A DNA stretch of 64,000 bases, from NCBI GenBank assembly GCA_025917655.1, contig CP084613.1:1178001-1242000 (forward strand). The letters are read 5' to 3'. The translations under genes were made by a program, and so were the position numbers. Below, in pieces: positions 13,969 through 25,019 of this stretch. The notes under the pieces are model-generated. The model was not told the DNA's origin, made no database searches, and saw only the letters and a program-made list of their open reading frames with translations. How positions within the stretch are numbered: position 1 is the stretch's first letter; every line of letters begins with the position of its first letter. Source of the stretch: Chlorella sorokiniana (lineage: Eukaryota > Chlorophyta > Trebouxiophyceae > Chlorellales > Chlorellaceae).

Positions 13969-16929
13969 ATGTCCACGACGCTCAACATCAATGTCGGCGT
14001 GCTGGGCCATGTAGACAGCGGCAAAACGTCGCTAGGTGCGCATGTGCATGCTGCCGCCGTCAACCGAGGGAGGAAGTCAACCTTACCTGCCCTTGCCCCT
14101 CATGTGTCGGTGTGCAGTGGCAGCTCTCTCCACCACCCTGTCCACCGCGGCGCTCGACAAGCATCCGCAAAGCAGGGAGCGGGGCATCACGCTCGACCTG
14201 GGCTTCTCATCCTTCACCGTGCCGGCGCCGCCACACATCCTTGCAGCAGGGTATGGCCAGGTGCAGGTCACGCCGTGGACTGCCCCGGCCATGCCTCCCT
14301 CATCCGCACCATCATTGGCGGCGCACAGGTTGGGCCAAGGGCAGGCTGAGCCACCTGCATATCCTCCACTTCTCTGCAGCTCCGCTCTTCCCCTTGGCTG
14401 CCCGTTTCCCGCGTGATCGCGTGCACACACCCTCTCCGCACACCACGCGAACTCACGGCGGTGCCCCCACCCCTCCCTCCCAGATCATTGACCTCATGGT
14501 GCTTGTGGTGGATGCCACAAAGGGCATCCAGACGCAGACAGCAGAGTGCATCGTGATTGGGGAGGTGGCGGCGGGCGACATGGTGGTTGCGCTGAACAAA
14601 ATAGGTGGGTGCCCTTTCTGGGTGAGTGGCCGATACACACCGGCTTCGGCATAAACAATGCACCAAGCATTGTCACCCCTCATCAATTTATGTCGGAAAG
14701 CATATTAAACTGCATGCCTGGCTGCCAGCTACGGGTGCCCACAACACCGACCGCGTCAATTGCCAGCAACAAGTCTGCCGGCCTTCCTGGTTATTATTCC
14801 TGCAGACCAGTTCCCAGAGGAGAAGCGTGAGCGGTACTGCCGCAAGGCGCAGAAGCTGGTGGCCGCCACGCTGGAGACCACCAAGTTCAGGGGCTGCCCC
14901 ATCGTGCCTGTTGCAGCCCGGCCGGGTGTAAGCGTAGCTGGTGCTGAGCTGAACAGTAGCACAGCAGGCGCAGCACCAGCGGCAGCCGATGGGGTGGCGC
15001 CAGTTGGCGTGCAGCAGCTGATCGACACACTACTCCAGCGGCTGCGCCTGCGGCAGGAAGTGAAAGTCGGCTGTGACGGCGATGCGAAGGGGGCTTTAGA
15101 GCCGTTCCTCTTCTACATTGACCACTGCTTCGTGATCAAGGGGCAAGGCACGGTCATGACAGGTGAGCATGTAACGCAGCATCATAGGGAGCTTGTCTCT
15201 GCTGCTTAGTAGGAACGAGATCCTGGGACCTTGGCTGCTTATGTTGTGCTCCCAACCATAATCTGCAGGCACGGTGATGCGGGGCAGCGTGCGTGTAGGC
15301 GATACTGTGGAGCTGCCAGAGCTGCGTGTGCAGAAGAAAGTCAAGAGCATGCAGATGTTCAGGTGGATGGGCAGCATGCCATGCACTGATCAGCAGCCGA
15401 CAGGGTCTGACTGCTCGCGCGGGTGTCCTGCAGCTGGCTACTCCACCTGCTGTGGTTGCCCCACGCAGGAAGCCGGTCCAGGCTTGCAGCCGCGGTGACC
15501 GTCTCGGCATCTGCGTGACGCAGCTGGATGCCAAGCTAGTGGAGCGAGGCCTGGCTTGCTCTCCAGGTTTGGGCTGGCGTTCTGGCCACACAACTCTGTT
15601 TCAAAGCTGAGCGGCGGGCTCGCCAGTCAGCATCAGTGAGCCACCTTCTGCTCCCCCTTCGCAGGCACTGTGCCCACTTTCGAGGCAGCAGTGGCGGCAG
15701 TGGAGAAGATCAGGTTTTATTCTGGCGAGGTCCGATCCCGCAGCAAGATGCACGTCACGGTTGGGCACACCACAGGTGCGTGGGCAAGCATGGCCCAGCA
15801 GACATGCAAGCCTGCAGGCCCAGCTCCGCCATCCTGGATGGATGGATGGCTCGCTCCATGCGCTGCCCATCACTCCCGCTGGCTCCCCTGCAGTCCTAGC
15901 TGAGCTGCTGTTCTTTGGGCTGCCAGACGGCGAGACGCGGCCTCCTGGGGACACGCTTGCGCGGCTCTGCCTGGACCCGCAGCCACTGTCGGGCGGCAGG
16001 ACAGCCGCGAGACTTGCTAGCTTTGACAGCAACACGGACTATCTGTGCCAGGACTTCCTGTATGGCGTGGAGGGGCGGCCAGCAGCCGGGCATGCCGCCA
16101 CGGACCACCAGCAGCAGGCGCAGGATGATGGGCAGGCTGGCGGGGGCAGGCAGTACACCACGGCCCGCAGTGGGCGTACCTGCGGTTCAGCCAGCCCGTC
16201 ACGGCGGCGCCAGACTCGCTCGTGATTGGCTCCAAACTGGATGCCGACCTGCACGCGCCCACCTGCCGCCTTGCCTTCCACGGCCGCCTGTGCTGCACCC
16301 TGGACTCCACAGGCACGCGGCGGCGCCAGCTGTGCCGCGCCACCTGCCACCGGCCGGGCCGCTTGTCTGATGCGCTGTCGGCCCTCACGTGCAGATTCAC
16401 GGCAGCTTCGCGGCGTGCTGCCGGTTTACAAGGTCAAGCAGCGGGAGGGGACGGTGGAGCGCGTGGAAGCGGATGGCTGCACCGCCGTCTGCCGGGGCAT
16501 GTTCCAGAAGGAGACTGATCTCACGCTGTTTGCAGGTCCGCTGTTCGCCTGCTGCCCGCAGTGGCGCCAGCGTGCATGTGATCTGGAAGGCCACCACCTT
16601 CTCCCATGGAAGGCCCACCACCCTTCCGCTGGGCGGCTGCTGCAGGCATGCACGTAACATCAGCGCCAGGCGGGCAGCGAGGGCGCATCGAGGGCGGCTT
16701 TGGCAAGTCTGGGAAATTCAAGGTGAGCTGATGAAGGCGACACCACCTCATGTGAAATGTGGAAGGTTGCGTGCGTCAACCTATGCTGTGACCAACTATC
16801 TGGTTGGTGCATGCAGGTGTTTTTCCTGGCGGCGCGCCCAGGCTGCAACAGGGCGAGCCTCCGCCCCGTGTGTTGCTCACCTTCAAGCGCTTCCTGTTTG
16901 ATACCGAGAGGCGACGCATGGTGCAATAG
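13969..16929 (+). CDS. EEFSEC: Selenocysteine-specific elongation factor eEFSec
   Basis: This GTPase brings selenocysteyl-tRNA to UGA codons marked by SECIS elements. Exon 1 (13969-14035) has the P-loop GHVDSGKTSL; the phase-1 join gives AALSTTLSTAALDKHPQSRE, then RGITLDLGFSSF (switch I), DCPGHASLIRTIIGGAQ (G3) and VVALNKIDQFPEE (G4). Domain 2 shows YIDHCFVIKGQGTVMTGTV; domain 3 has VGHTTVLAELLFFG. Domain 4 has VIGSKLDADLHAPTCRLAFH and VKQREGTVERVEADGC, ending in the family tail RVLLTFKRFLFD. Two one-base frame breaks are seen: near 16161 (between RQYTT and PQWAYLRFSQPV) and in the T-run at 16820-16824 (between GKSGKFK and PGGAPRLQQ). Both sit where homologues read through, so assembly error is likely. 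The gene implies that the alga makes selenoproteins. Confidence 0.93.
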
Positions 16930-17222
16930 GCAGCGTAAGAGCAGGTGACAGTATAAAAGGTTACCAGTAAGGTAGCAAGTACCACTAGACAAAGATTTTT
17001 GTGCCACGGGACTGGATCAAAGGAGGAAGTTATTCAGTTCAAGCAAGGCAGGAAGGCAGGCAGCCAAGCAAACGAGGAAGTGGCGAATGGCAGGGCAGCA
17101 GAACACCAGGGCAAAGCAAGCAAGGCAGGGGAATATGAGGAAGGGAGGGCTCACGGCCAGCGTTTTACAAAGAGTTGCCAGGGTTGATGGTCACCGACGA
17201 GCTGGTCACGCTTCACGATCGA
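16930..17222. other. Convergent 3' spacer between eEFSec and the SUN-protein gene
   Basis: A purine-rich stretch (repeats of aggcagg and caagcaag at about 17040-17150) between two stop codons. The minus-strand poly(A) signal lies at 17165. No gene is seen. Confidence 0.5.
17165..17169 (-). terminator. TGTAA polyadenylation signal of the SUN-protein gene (minus strand)
   Basis: TTACA on the plus strand, so TGTAA on the minus strand, 54 bases beyond the minus-strand stop at 17223. Confidence 0.5.
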
Positions 17223-20200
17223 TCACTGGCCCCAGGGCAGCGCCTGCAGCCAAACAGGGCCCCTCGCCACGCCGCCCTGCAGCTGCAGCGCCACCCCCAC
17301 CAGCCCGTTTGCGGCCGCCAGGGCCAGCACGGCGTACTTGGCGCGGGGCCACTGCTCTGAGAAGCGGGTGGCGTTGAGGGCCAGCACGCCGCCCAGCATG
17401 GCCAGGAAGCAGAGCAGGGCGTGCTGCTGCTTGGCTGCAGCGACGCACGAGCAGGGGAGCGGGGGGGAGTGGGCGTCTTCGTAAAACTGCCTGAGAACAA
17501 CCAGACCCCTCACCTCGCATGCCAAGGCATGCTGGGAGGGCCCACCTGCTCGGGCCAGCGCCGCCTGCAGGCCCAGCATCTGGCTGGACACGTGCAGCAG
17601 GCGGGCCTCCACCAGGGCGTCCACCCGCGCCGCCAGCTCCTCGTCGCTCACGTTGTGGTCGGCGGGCAGCTGCACAGCGGGCACAGCAGGCACAGCGGCA
17701 CATGTCGCACCTCGGCGTGCAATGTGTAGTTGCTGCCTACGGCAGCCACAAACCCGTTGCTGAGGCTGCTAATGGCCGGCACACAGCCTGCTGCGCTCGG
17801 GCTGAACTCACCTTGGACAGCGAGGCCGCCAGGCTGGCAATGTCTGCCGCAAGCTCAGCGTGCTGCGCGGAGGCATTGCGTTGCAGCTCCACCACGCTCC
17901 TGGCCAGCAGCTTCTGCTGCAGCTTCGTCGTCTTTATCTCCTGCACCAACAAGTCGTAAACGCTGCCGCCGCCCTTGCCCTTGGGGCCCAGCCCCGCGAG
18001 GGGCAGCTCCAGAGCATCAAGCAGCGCGGCGGCGGCGGCCCAGCTGCAGGGCGGCGACGGCGGCGCCGCCGTCATGGTGGCATGTTGGGTGCTGGGCTCG
18101 CCGCCAGGGGCTGGCGCAGCTGCGGCTGGCGCCTCTGGCTGTGGGGTGGCAGGAGAGGGTGCTGCCACAGCATTGGCAGCAGCGATGTCACTGGTGCTGC
18201 TGCTTTCGTCTCGAGGCACGGATCTGACCACCTGTTTGGGTGATGCGGAGGCATTGGAAGCTGCTGGAGCTGCCATCTCGTTACCCCCAATGTCAGGCGA
18301 CCGATGCTCGCCAGCAGGAGCGCCAAGCGGCCTGCTGTCTGCCTCCCCAGGCAAGGTGGCCAGCGCGGGGCTATCCCCAGCCACTGCTGCCTGCGGCCGT
18401 GACTCCGGTTCACTCTGCTCACTGCCAGGAGAACTGCCCTGTGCACCGACGCCGGAGCTGTCACTGCTAGCGTTGCTGTCACTGCTAAGGTTGCCGCTTG
18501 ACAGCGCCTCTCCTGCTGGCGGCTGGTGGTCGCCGGGGACAGCAGCATGGGAGGTTGGTGCAGACGTCCTCTCAGCAGTGCTTCCATTTGCAGCAGCCCC
18601 CGGCGGCTCCGTTGCACTGCCCTTGCTGTCTGCTGCTGCTGCGCCGGCACCCCCAGCTGCCCCCTCCTGCGGCTGAGAGGCGGGAGCAGACGGCTGCTGA
18701 TTTGCTGCTGGCTGCTGCTGCTGCTGCTGCTGAGAGGGTGCTAGCCCCGCTCCTGCAGGCTCAGCTGCTACTGCATCAGCTGCCGGAGCTTCTGCTGCTG
18801 GCTCTACAGCTGGCTGCGGCGCCGCCTGGGGTGCAGGGGCAACGGCTGCCTCAACCGCAGGCGCCGGCGCGTGTTGCCGATCATGCAAGTCTTCAGGCAA
18901 CCCCAGGCCCAGACCCTCCTCTGCCGCAGAAGCCAGCTGGTCTTCCAGCTCTTCGGCAGCGCTCTTGCCGTACACGGAGATGCCGTTGACAGCACAGACA
19001 GGCTCAGCACCATGCTGTGACAGGAAACGCAGCAGCAGGTAGCGCGTCCATTGCGGGCGCTCCAATGCGAATGTCTGGCTTCCCTTGGCCTTCTCAGCTG
19101 CATGGTCACCCAAGGCGAAGCACACTGGCGGTGAGCAGGCGAGCCCACAGTCAACATGCTGACAAGCTCAAATCGTGGTACCGCCTATATTGCCCTGTTG
19201 ACCTCCCGCCCACCTGTGAAGTTGCCCAGCAGCTGCCACTGGGTGCTGTTCAGCGTGCGTGCGTACTCCGAGCCGTGGCCGTCTATGCGAGGGTGGCTCT
19301 GGCGTCCCCAAGCCTCGAACTCGCGCACCCGAGCGCTGTACAGCTCAAACTGGCTCAGCTCCAGGCGGCTGACCTTGGCCACCTGGGAAAGCTCCAGCAT
19401 GACCCACCTGGGGGCAGGCACAGCAGGCGGGGTCGCTCGCGGCAGCATAGCCTCAGCACGCTGGGCGCGGCCGAGACACCAGGGCAGCATGTGATGGCGG
19501 CCGCCCATGGTAAGGCAGCAATCGATGTGCCCCTGTGCCTAGCCCTCTCACTTGTCGGCGCGGCAATCATTCTTGAGGAACGTGTCGCTGTCGTCATCCA
19601 GCAGCGCTGGTGCCTTCTTGGCCTCCTTGTTGGTAGCCAGCACTTTGGCACCTGCGCATGTAGGATCCAGGACGCCAGTTCAAGGGGGCAGGTTGGCAGC
19701 AAGAGTTGGAAGCGGCCAATGTGGGCTAGAGCCGTGGCATGCAGCCAGGAGAACACGTACAAGCGCTGCTCACCGTCCTTAGCCAGAGCAAAGTTGTGCT
19801 GCTGCTCGTCAAGAAGGGCCGCCTCTTCTGCTGCTGGCGCTGCAGCCTCTGTTGCGGGCTGCCCCGTCGCGTGTGGCTGTGTTCTTGAGGACAGCTGCTC
19901 CCCTGCACTGTCAGCCGCATCGGCATCAGGCGCCTGTGCCTGATCGTGATTAGGGGCAGGGGAATCCGAATGTGGCCCAGCTGCACCTGTCCCTGCTGCC
20001 TGCCCAGAAGCTTCTATGGTGTCTGGTGAGCCTGGCGCAGCACCGCCATGCTGTTGCGCCTGCTCGAGCGCGAGTGGATGCCCAGGGCCGCTGCCTGCTG
20101 CCGAAGATGCAGGCTGAGTGCTTACGCTCTGCTCGGCTTGCCGCTCCGCTGAGCTCGCAAGCGGCGAGACGGCACCCCCACAGGTGGTCCCTGTGCAGTG

Positions 20201-20407
20201 GCCGGCGTCCCCTGAAGCAGTGCCGCTATCATGCGCTTGCTGCAAAGCTTCCTTTGCTAGAGGAGGGGTCCCCGCCGCTGGCTGCTGCCCGTCAAGAGGG
20301 GAAGGCTCGGGGGCAGTCGATGCCTGCCCTTGCGCAATTGCTTGTAACAGTACTAGCAGTATGAATACGCGCCAACAAGCCGAACCGAGCCGCTGCAGCC
20401 TCCACAT
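17223..20407 (-). CDS. SLP1-type (mid-) SUN domain membrane protein
   Basis: Start ATG at 20405-20407 (MWRLQRLGSACWR), then a signal sequence VFILLVLLQAIAQGQA. A long Ala/Gln/Pro-rich luminal spacer of about 170 residues follows. The SUN domain then reads in family order: HNFALAKDGAKVLATNKEAK, ALLDDDSDTFLKNDC, WVMLELSQVAKVSRLELSQF, ELYSARVREFEAWG, WQLLGNFTAEKAKGSQTFAL and RYLLLRFLSQHGAEPVCAV, ending SVYGKSAAEELED. This is the Slp1/osteopotentia (plant SUN3-5) subtype, which acts in ER or nuclear-envelope protein folding and integrity. A second low-complexity region of about 270 residues includes a poly-Gln run. The C-terminus has a coiled-coil-like segment (VVELQRNASAQHAELAADIA) and hydrophobic segments (ALLCFLAMLGGVLAL and AVLALAAANGLVGVAL). 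Confidence 0.88.
18711..18732. repeat. CTG/CAG trinucleotide run coding poly-Gln in the SUN protein
   Basis: Seven CTG units on the plus strand, read as CAG codons on the minus strand. They give a Gln run within the low-complexity linker after the SUN domain. Confidence 0.8.
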
Positions 20408-20847
20408 CGTCCAGCCACTTTGAGGCCCAGTGTTCAGAAATCGAACGAGCCGGTGAAACAACGCGTTATAACAATATCGGGTGCATCGAAGAAAATTCAA
20501 GACTTGAAAGCGATGTCGAGCCAAGAGCCTTTGGCGCCCAAACCGGGCAGCACAACGCATCCCAGTGCAAGGCCAAACATACTAAAACGCACTGTTTCCT
20601 CTGTTGTATTCCCGCTGGCATTGCTCTGGGCTCTGTGAAACAGTCCTGCGACCTCAAAACAAACTGATCACCCCCTCCTGCAGAGCGTTGTCTTTGGAAC
20701 GGGTTTCATGCATGAATTTCTCTCCTGATTGATGCACTTCTGAGATAGATCAAGCGGTCGGCTGCCGGAAGTGCACCGACCGGCGGCGGCAGCGCACCGC
20801 CATGCCGCCGCCGCCGCTGGTGCTGCCAGCCAGCACTGCGCGTGCTC
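20408..20847. promoter_or_regulatory. Divergent promoter region, SUN protein / PIG-A
   Basis: About 440 bases between two divergent genes, AT-richer than the flanking exons. The first coding part of PIG-A may extend upstream through a small exon in this stretch. Confidence 0.45.
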
Positions 20848-23006
20848 ATGGTGTCCGACTTCTTCTACCCCAACACGGGCGGCGTGGAGAGCCACATCTA
20901 CCAGCTATCGCAGTGCTTGCTGGCGCGGGGGCACAAGGTGGTGGTGCTGACGCATGCCTATGGCGAACGGACGGGGGTGCGCCACCTCACCAACGGGCTC
21001 AAGGCAAGCAGGGAGCACAGGGTGCAGTGAGAGCGCAGGGATCATGCGGTGCAACGACGCTGACTGAAATGATTAGGTGGCATGGCGTGTGTATGCCGCG
21101 GCCCGCAGGTCTACTACGCACCGCGCCTGCCCTTCACCCAGGCCGTCACGCTGCCCACCCTGTTTGGCGGCTTCCGCCTGCTGCGCGCCGTCATGCTGCG
21201 GGAGCGGATCAACCTGGTGCACGGCCACCAGGTGAGCTCGCACAGACACGCGTGCCAGCCTCACAGTGCACAGGTCAGCACCCAACCCGCTGCCCGCCCC
21301 ACCGCCCACCTCCTTGAGCTGCTCCGTCAGTGGCAGGCCGGGTGTGCAGTGCGGGCTCATGGAAGCAGCAGGCCACTGCATCACCTCCTAGCCCCCTTCC
21401 GCCTTTGATCCCCCCCACCGCCCCCTCACCCACCCCCACCCCCACCCCCACACGCACAGGCCTTCTCCACCATGGCCCACGAGGCCATCATGCACGCCCG
21501 CACCATGGGCTACCCCGCCGTCTTCACCGACCACTCGCTCTTCGGCTTTGCAGACGCCTCCAGCATCCTGGTCAACAAGGTGCGGCCGGCCGTGCAGCGC
21601 ACCCGCGTGTGCCGCCCATGGGACACGCCCCCTCACTCGTGCTGTTGGGATGCCCTGCCAGCGCCCCGCGCACAGGCCCATCGCTGTACCGCTGTACCGC
21701 AGCAGGTGCTCAAGTACACGCTGGCCGACGTCCACCACGTCATCTGCGTCAGCCACACCAGCAAGGAGAACACCGTGCTGCGCGCCTGCATACCGCCCAA
21801 GCGCGTGTCGGTCATACCCAACGGTCAGGCGGCGGAGCTGACGCTCGCTAAGGCGTGGGCTTGGGCAGTGAAGGCCAGCTCCTGTCAACACACGCCACGC
21901 CTCCTCCTTGTGCCTGCAGCCGTGGATGCGTCGCTGTTTGAGCCCGACCCTGGGCAGCGGGGGGGCGGCGACGGCGCCATCACTGTGGTGGCTCTCAGCC
22001 GGCTGGTGTACCGCAAGGGCATCGACCTGCTGGCGGCTGTACTGCCCGCCCTCTGCCACAACCACCCCAACGTCCAGGTGCGCACATGGCATGCTCGACG
22101 CGAGCGGCTCAGCTGTGTGCACATGCGCTCAGCACTTGCGAGGCCGCCGCTGTCGCCGCTGCACCACCGCTCGCGCACCCTGCCGCCGCGCAGTTTCTGA
22201 TTGGCGGCGACGGCCCCAAGCGCCCCCTGCTGGAGCGCGTGGTGCGCCGGCACGGCCTGCAGGCCCGCGTGCAGCTGGTGGGCGCTGTGCCCCACGGCGC
22301 GTGCGCGGCCTGCTGGTGCGGGGCCACGTCTTCCTCAACTGCTCCCTCACCGAGGCCTTCTGCATGGCCCTGGTGGAGGCGGCGGCAGCAGGTGGGCCAG
22401 GCCAGGCCGCTGGGCTGAGGCGCATTCCGACTGCCACTGGCCCAGCAGGTGGCAGGTGCAGCTGTGCGCGCTGAGCCACTCTCCGCCGCCGCTGCAGGCC
22501 TGCTGGTCGTGTCCACGAGGGTGGGCGGCGTGCCCGAGGTGCTGCCCGACAACATGCTGCTGCTTGCGGAGCCGTCGCCCGATGGCCTGGTTGCGGCGGT
22601 GGGGCAGGCGCTGGAGCGCGTGCGCCAGCACCCTGCAGATCCCTGGCAGCAGCATGCCGCTGTGCGCGACATGTACAGCTGGCAAAGCATAGCGCGGCGC
22701 ACCGAGCACGTGTACTGGCAGGTGCTGCGCGGCGGCGGGCGGGACGACAGCATGGTGGGGCGGCTGCGGCGCTATCACAAGTGCGGCAAATGGTTTGGCA
22801 AAATCTGCTGCTGCATCACGGGTGAGCAGGAGCCGCACTGTGGACGGCACGCATGCATGCGTTCTGTGGCAGGCATCGGTTGACAATCCAGGGCATGCTG
22901 CGGTGCAGCCGTGGACTGGCTGTACTGGCGCTTCCTGGAGTGGTGTCAGCCTGCTGGCAGCTTTGAGGCGGCAGTGGACTTTCCCCCTGCAGCTGCGGTT
23001 GACTGA
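20848..23006 (+). CDS. PIGA: PIG-A, catalytic subunit of GPI N-acetylglucosaminyltransferase
   Basis: This GT4 enzyme adds GlcNAc to phosphatidylinositol at the ER, the first step of GPI-anchor synthesis. The first in-frame ATG gives [20 protein letters not shown], the usual family start, though an upstream exon is possible. In order: [106 protein letters not shown] and [19 protein letters not shown]. The donor-binding block reads [20 protein letters not shown] and [18 protein letters not shown], with the EX7E glutamates present. The frame shifts by one base at 22293-22302, between VGAVPHG and [11 protein letters not shown]; no intron fits. The C-terminal exon carries [10 protein letters not shown] and stops at TGA 23004-23006. 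Confidence 0.93.
21409..21454. repeat. C-rich (CCCCCA)n tract before a PIG-A acceptor
   Basis: Runs of C broken by single A residues form the polypyrimidine tract directly upstream of the exon starting [10 protein letters not shown]. Similar C-rich tracts precede other acceptors in this window. Confidence 0.75.
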
Positions 23007-23663
23007 TGCAGCGACAAGGACAGGGACCTTGCATTCAGCTGGAGAGTCGCCCATGTGGGAGTTCTGCTCCTCAGCCCTGCTCCTAGCTTCTGCCCAGCCA
23101 GGCTACCAGTCGGTAGCGGCGCAGCTGCCCTTGCCGCCACACACCTGCTGCCGTGCCTTGCAGCGCAGCGGACTCTTGAACGCGCCCGCTCTGCGCCGCA
23201 AACTGCGGCCACCCTGTTTGCCCTTCGTAACCCATGATTTTGTCTTCTCAGCGGATAGCTGCACCAAACCTGTCTGAACTGCTCCTCTGCACTGCCTCAC
23301 TCTTATCTAAGCCTTCACTCCAAGTTGTCACACAGCACAAGCTTGCGAAAATCTAGCAGCAGGGGCGACAAATGTGGAGCGGCTGACACGAAATGCTGTG
23401 ATGGGGCGGCGCTGAAGGCAGGGTGGCGCTGAAGGCTGAGCATCAAGGGTGGGACGGCAGTGCGGTGCAATCGCATGGGGTTCAGGCGGTGGCTGCTGGC
23501 CCGGGGGCACGGACGGGGCGCACGCGTGAGGGATGCACAGCAAAGCGTGGGGGCTGGGGCGACGGTGTTCAGTTCACCACTTGGCCGGGGTGTTCCGCAA
23601 TGAAAGAAATGGCCTCATGCAACAGCCCTGCCTAGTGATCCTTGGGGCCAGCAAACGCTGCTG
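23007..23663. other. Convergent 3' spacer, PIG-A / cytochrome b561
   Basis: About 660 bases between two stop codons. Open frames are short, with no protein-like composition. I see no gene, repeat or RNA. Confidence 0.5.
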
Positions 23664-24745
23664 CTACCGTCGTGCCGGCCGACGGCAGCACGCTGCGCCC
23701 GTTGATGCGGCCTCGCAGCGCGTACAGCATGCAGCCCCCAGCGCCGCGACGCCCGCCTGCCAGGCGCGGCACCACAGGCCGGTGAGCACGGCGCTGTGGG
23801 GCAGGGCCAGCTGCATGGTCACCATGCCCAGGGTGTAGGCGTAGGCTGACACCTGGCGCATGGGGGGCACCAAGGGTTCAGTGAGGGCTGGACCGGGCAG
23901 GGCCGCCTGGCAGGAGTCCGCCTCTGCATGCTGAAAGCAACCGCGCCGACTGATGCAAATCAAGCAGGCATGACGGCCAGCAGATGCTGTAGGCAGCTCT
24001 TCAGAGGGAGCCCCACCAGGCGGTGTAGCCACTTCAGGCGTGGCTGCCAGTCGGGGGAACCTCTGGATGAGGCCGAGCCGGCGGAAGCTCAGCATGCCCA
24101 GCAGCGGCGCTGCCAGGGCCAGCAGGAAGGTGAGCAGCCCAACCTTGCCGTGCAGTGATGTGAAGTGCTGCTTGCCGTTCAGGGTCTGCGCGCCGGCCAA
24201 AGGTGACGAGCAACGACGCCGCTATCATCACCACGCGCAGCTCAGGGCAGCCACCAATGCTGCCCCGAGGAGGTGCGCCCTGTTCAGCAGTGACGACCAT
24301 CGGAGCAGCTCGAAATGCGCAGCCTCCCACCCGCCAGGCCCCACCTTGTTGCGGAATATGGCGAAAAAGCCCACTGAGATGCAAACAGTGGCCGCAGCCT
24401 GGATCAGCGCGTGGTTGGTGATGGCGGCCACCCGGGTGGTGCCCTCGTTGGGTCGGAAGCGCACCGCGGCCTGCACAGGCGGCGACAGCCAGTCAGAGAC
24501 CAGCGCATGCGAGGCACTTCCACCGCAGCTACACCAAAACCAGTCGCTGCTCTCCATCCTCAGCTCACCATGATTCCCTCGGTCATGAACATCAAGAAGC
24601 CAAGGGTGAACATGAGCGGGTGGGCTGCAAACAGGGTGCCCTGGTACGCGGCGGGCAGCATCGCCAGCGCCATGGCGACGCTGCAGCCTACCGACAGGGA
24701 CTGGATGGTACGATGCAGAGGGCTCATCGAGGCTGCGCCCCACAT
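23664..24745 (-). CDS. Cytochrome b561-domain transmembrane electron carrier
   Basis: Starts at ATG 24743-24745 (MWGAASMSPLHRTIQSLSVG) or at the internal Met at 24727. Five hydrophobic segments carry the four expected haem-ligand histidines in order: AAHPLMFTLGFLMFMTEGIM, then AAITNHALIQAAATVCISVG, then QHFTSLHGKVGLLTFLLALA, and MQLALPHSAVLTGLW. This is the compact two-haem b561 core (CYB561/CYB561D2-like), which moves electrons across membranes, usually from ascorbate to ferric iron or monodehydroascorbate. The most C-terminal exon is open in two frames; the frame annotated here ends at 23664, while the alternative reads RINGRSVLPSAGTTV and stops slightly further on. The tail is therefore uncertain. 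It is divergent from the DUF89 phosphatase gene. Confidence 0.82.
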
Positions 24746-25019
24746 CGCAAGGGACTTTCGGAGTTGCTCAAGGGGGCTGAACGGCAGCTTGAACCGCAAC
24801 AACAAACCTTCAAGAAAACTACAGAAAAGAGAGGCGCACACCCAGATCTGTGTCAATTACCGTGAGAATTACAAAGCGGACACGCAGAGCAGCAAAACTG
24901 CCGTCCCCCTCCCCTGCAGGGCCCTGCTGTGCCCCGTGGCAAGCAGTGATGATTGACTTGAAGTCATGGGTACACCGTCCTTGCTGTCATAGCATCGTGA
25001 TCTCTTTGGTATCGACATC
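24746..25019. promoter_or_regulatory. Divergent promoter region, cytochrome b561 / DUF89 phosphatase
   Basis: Only about 275 bases separate the two start codons, so the promoters must overlap or be shared. No specific motif is claimed. Confidence 0.5.

Noticed and set aside
20802-21317. Long frame beginning [12 protein letters not shown] over the PIG-A start
   Set aside because: It is out of frame with the strongly conserved PIG-A exon and has no homology-like content; a GC-rich shadow frame.
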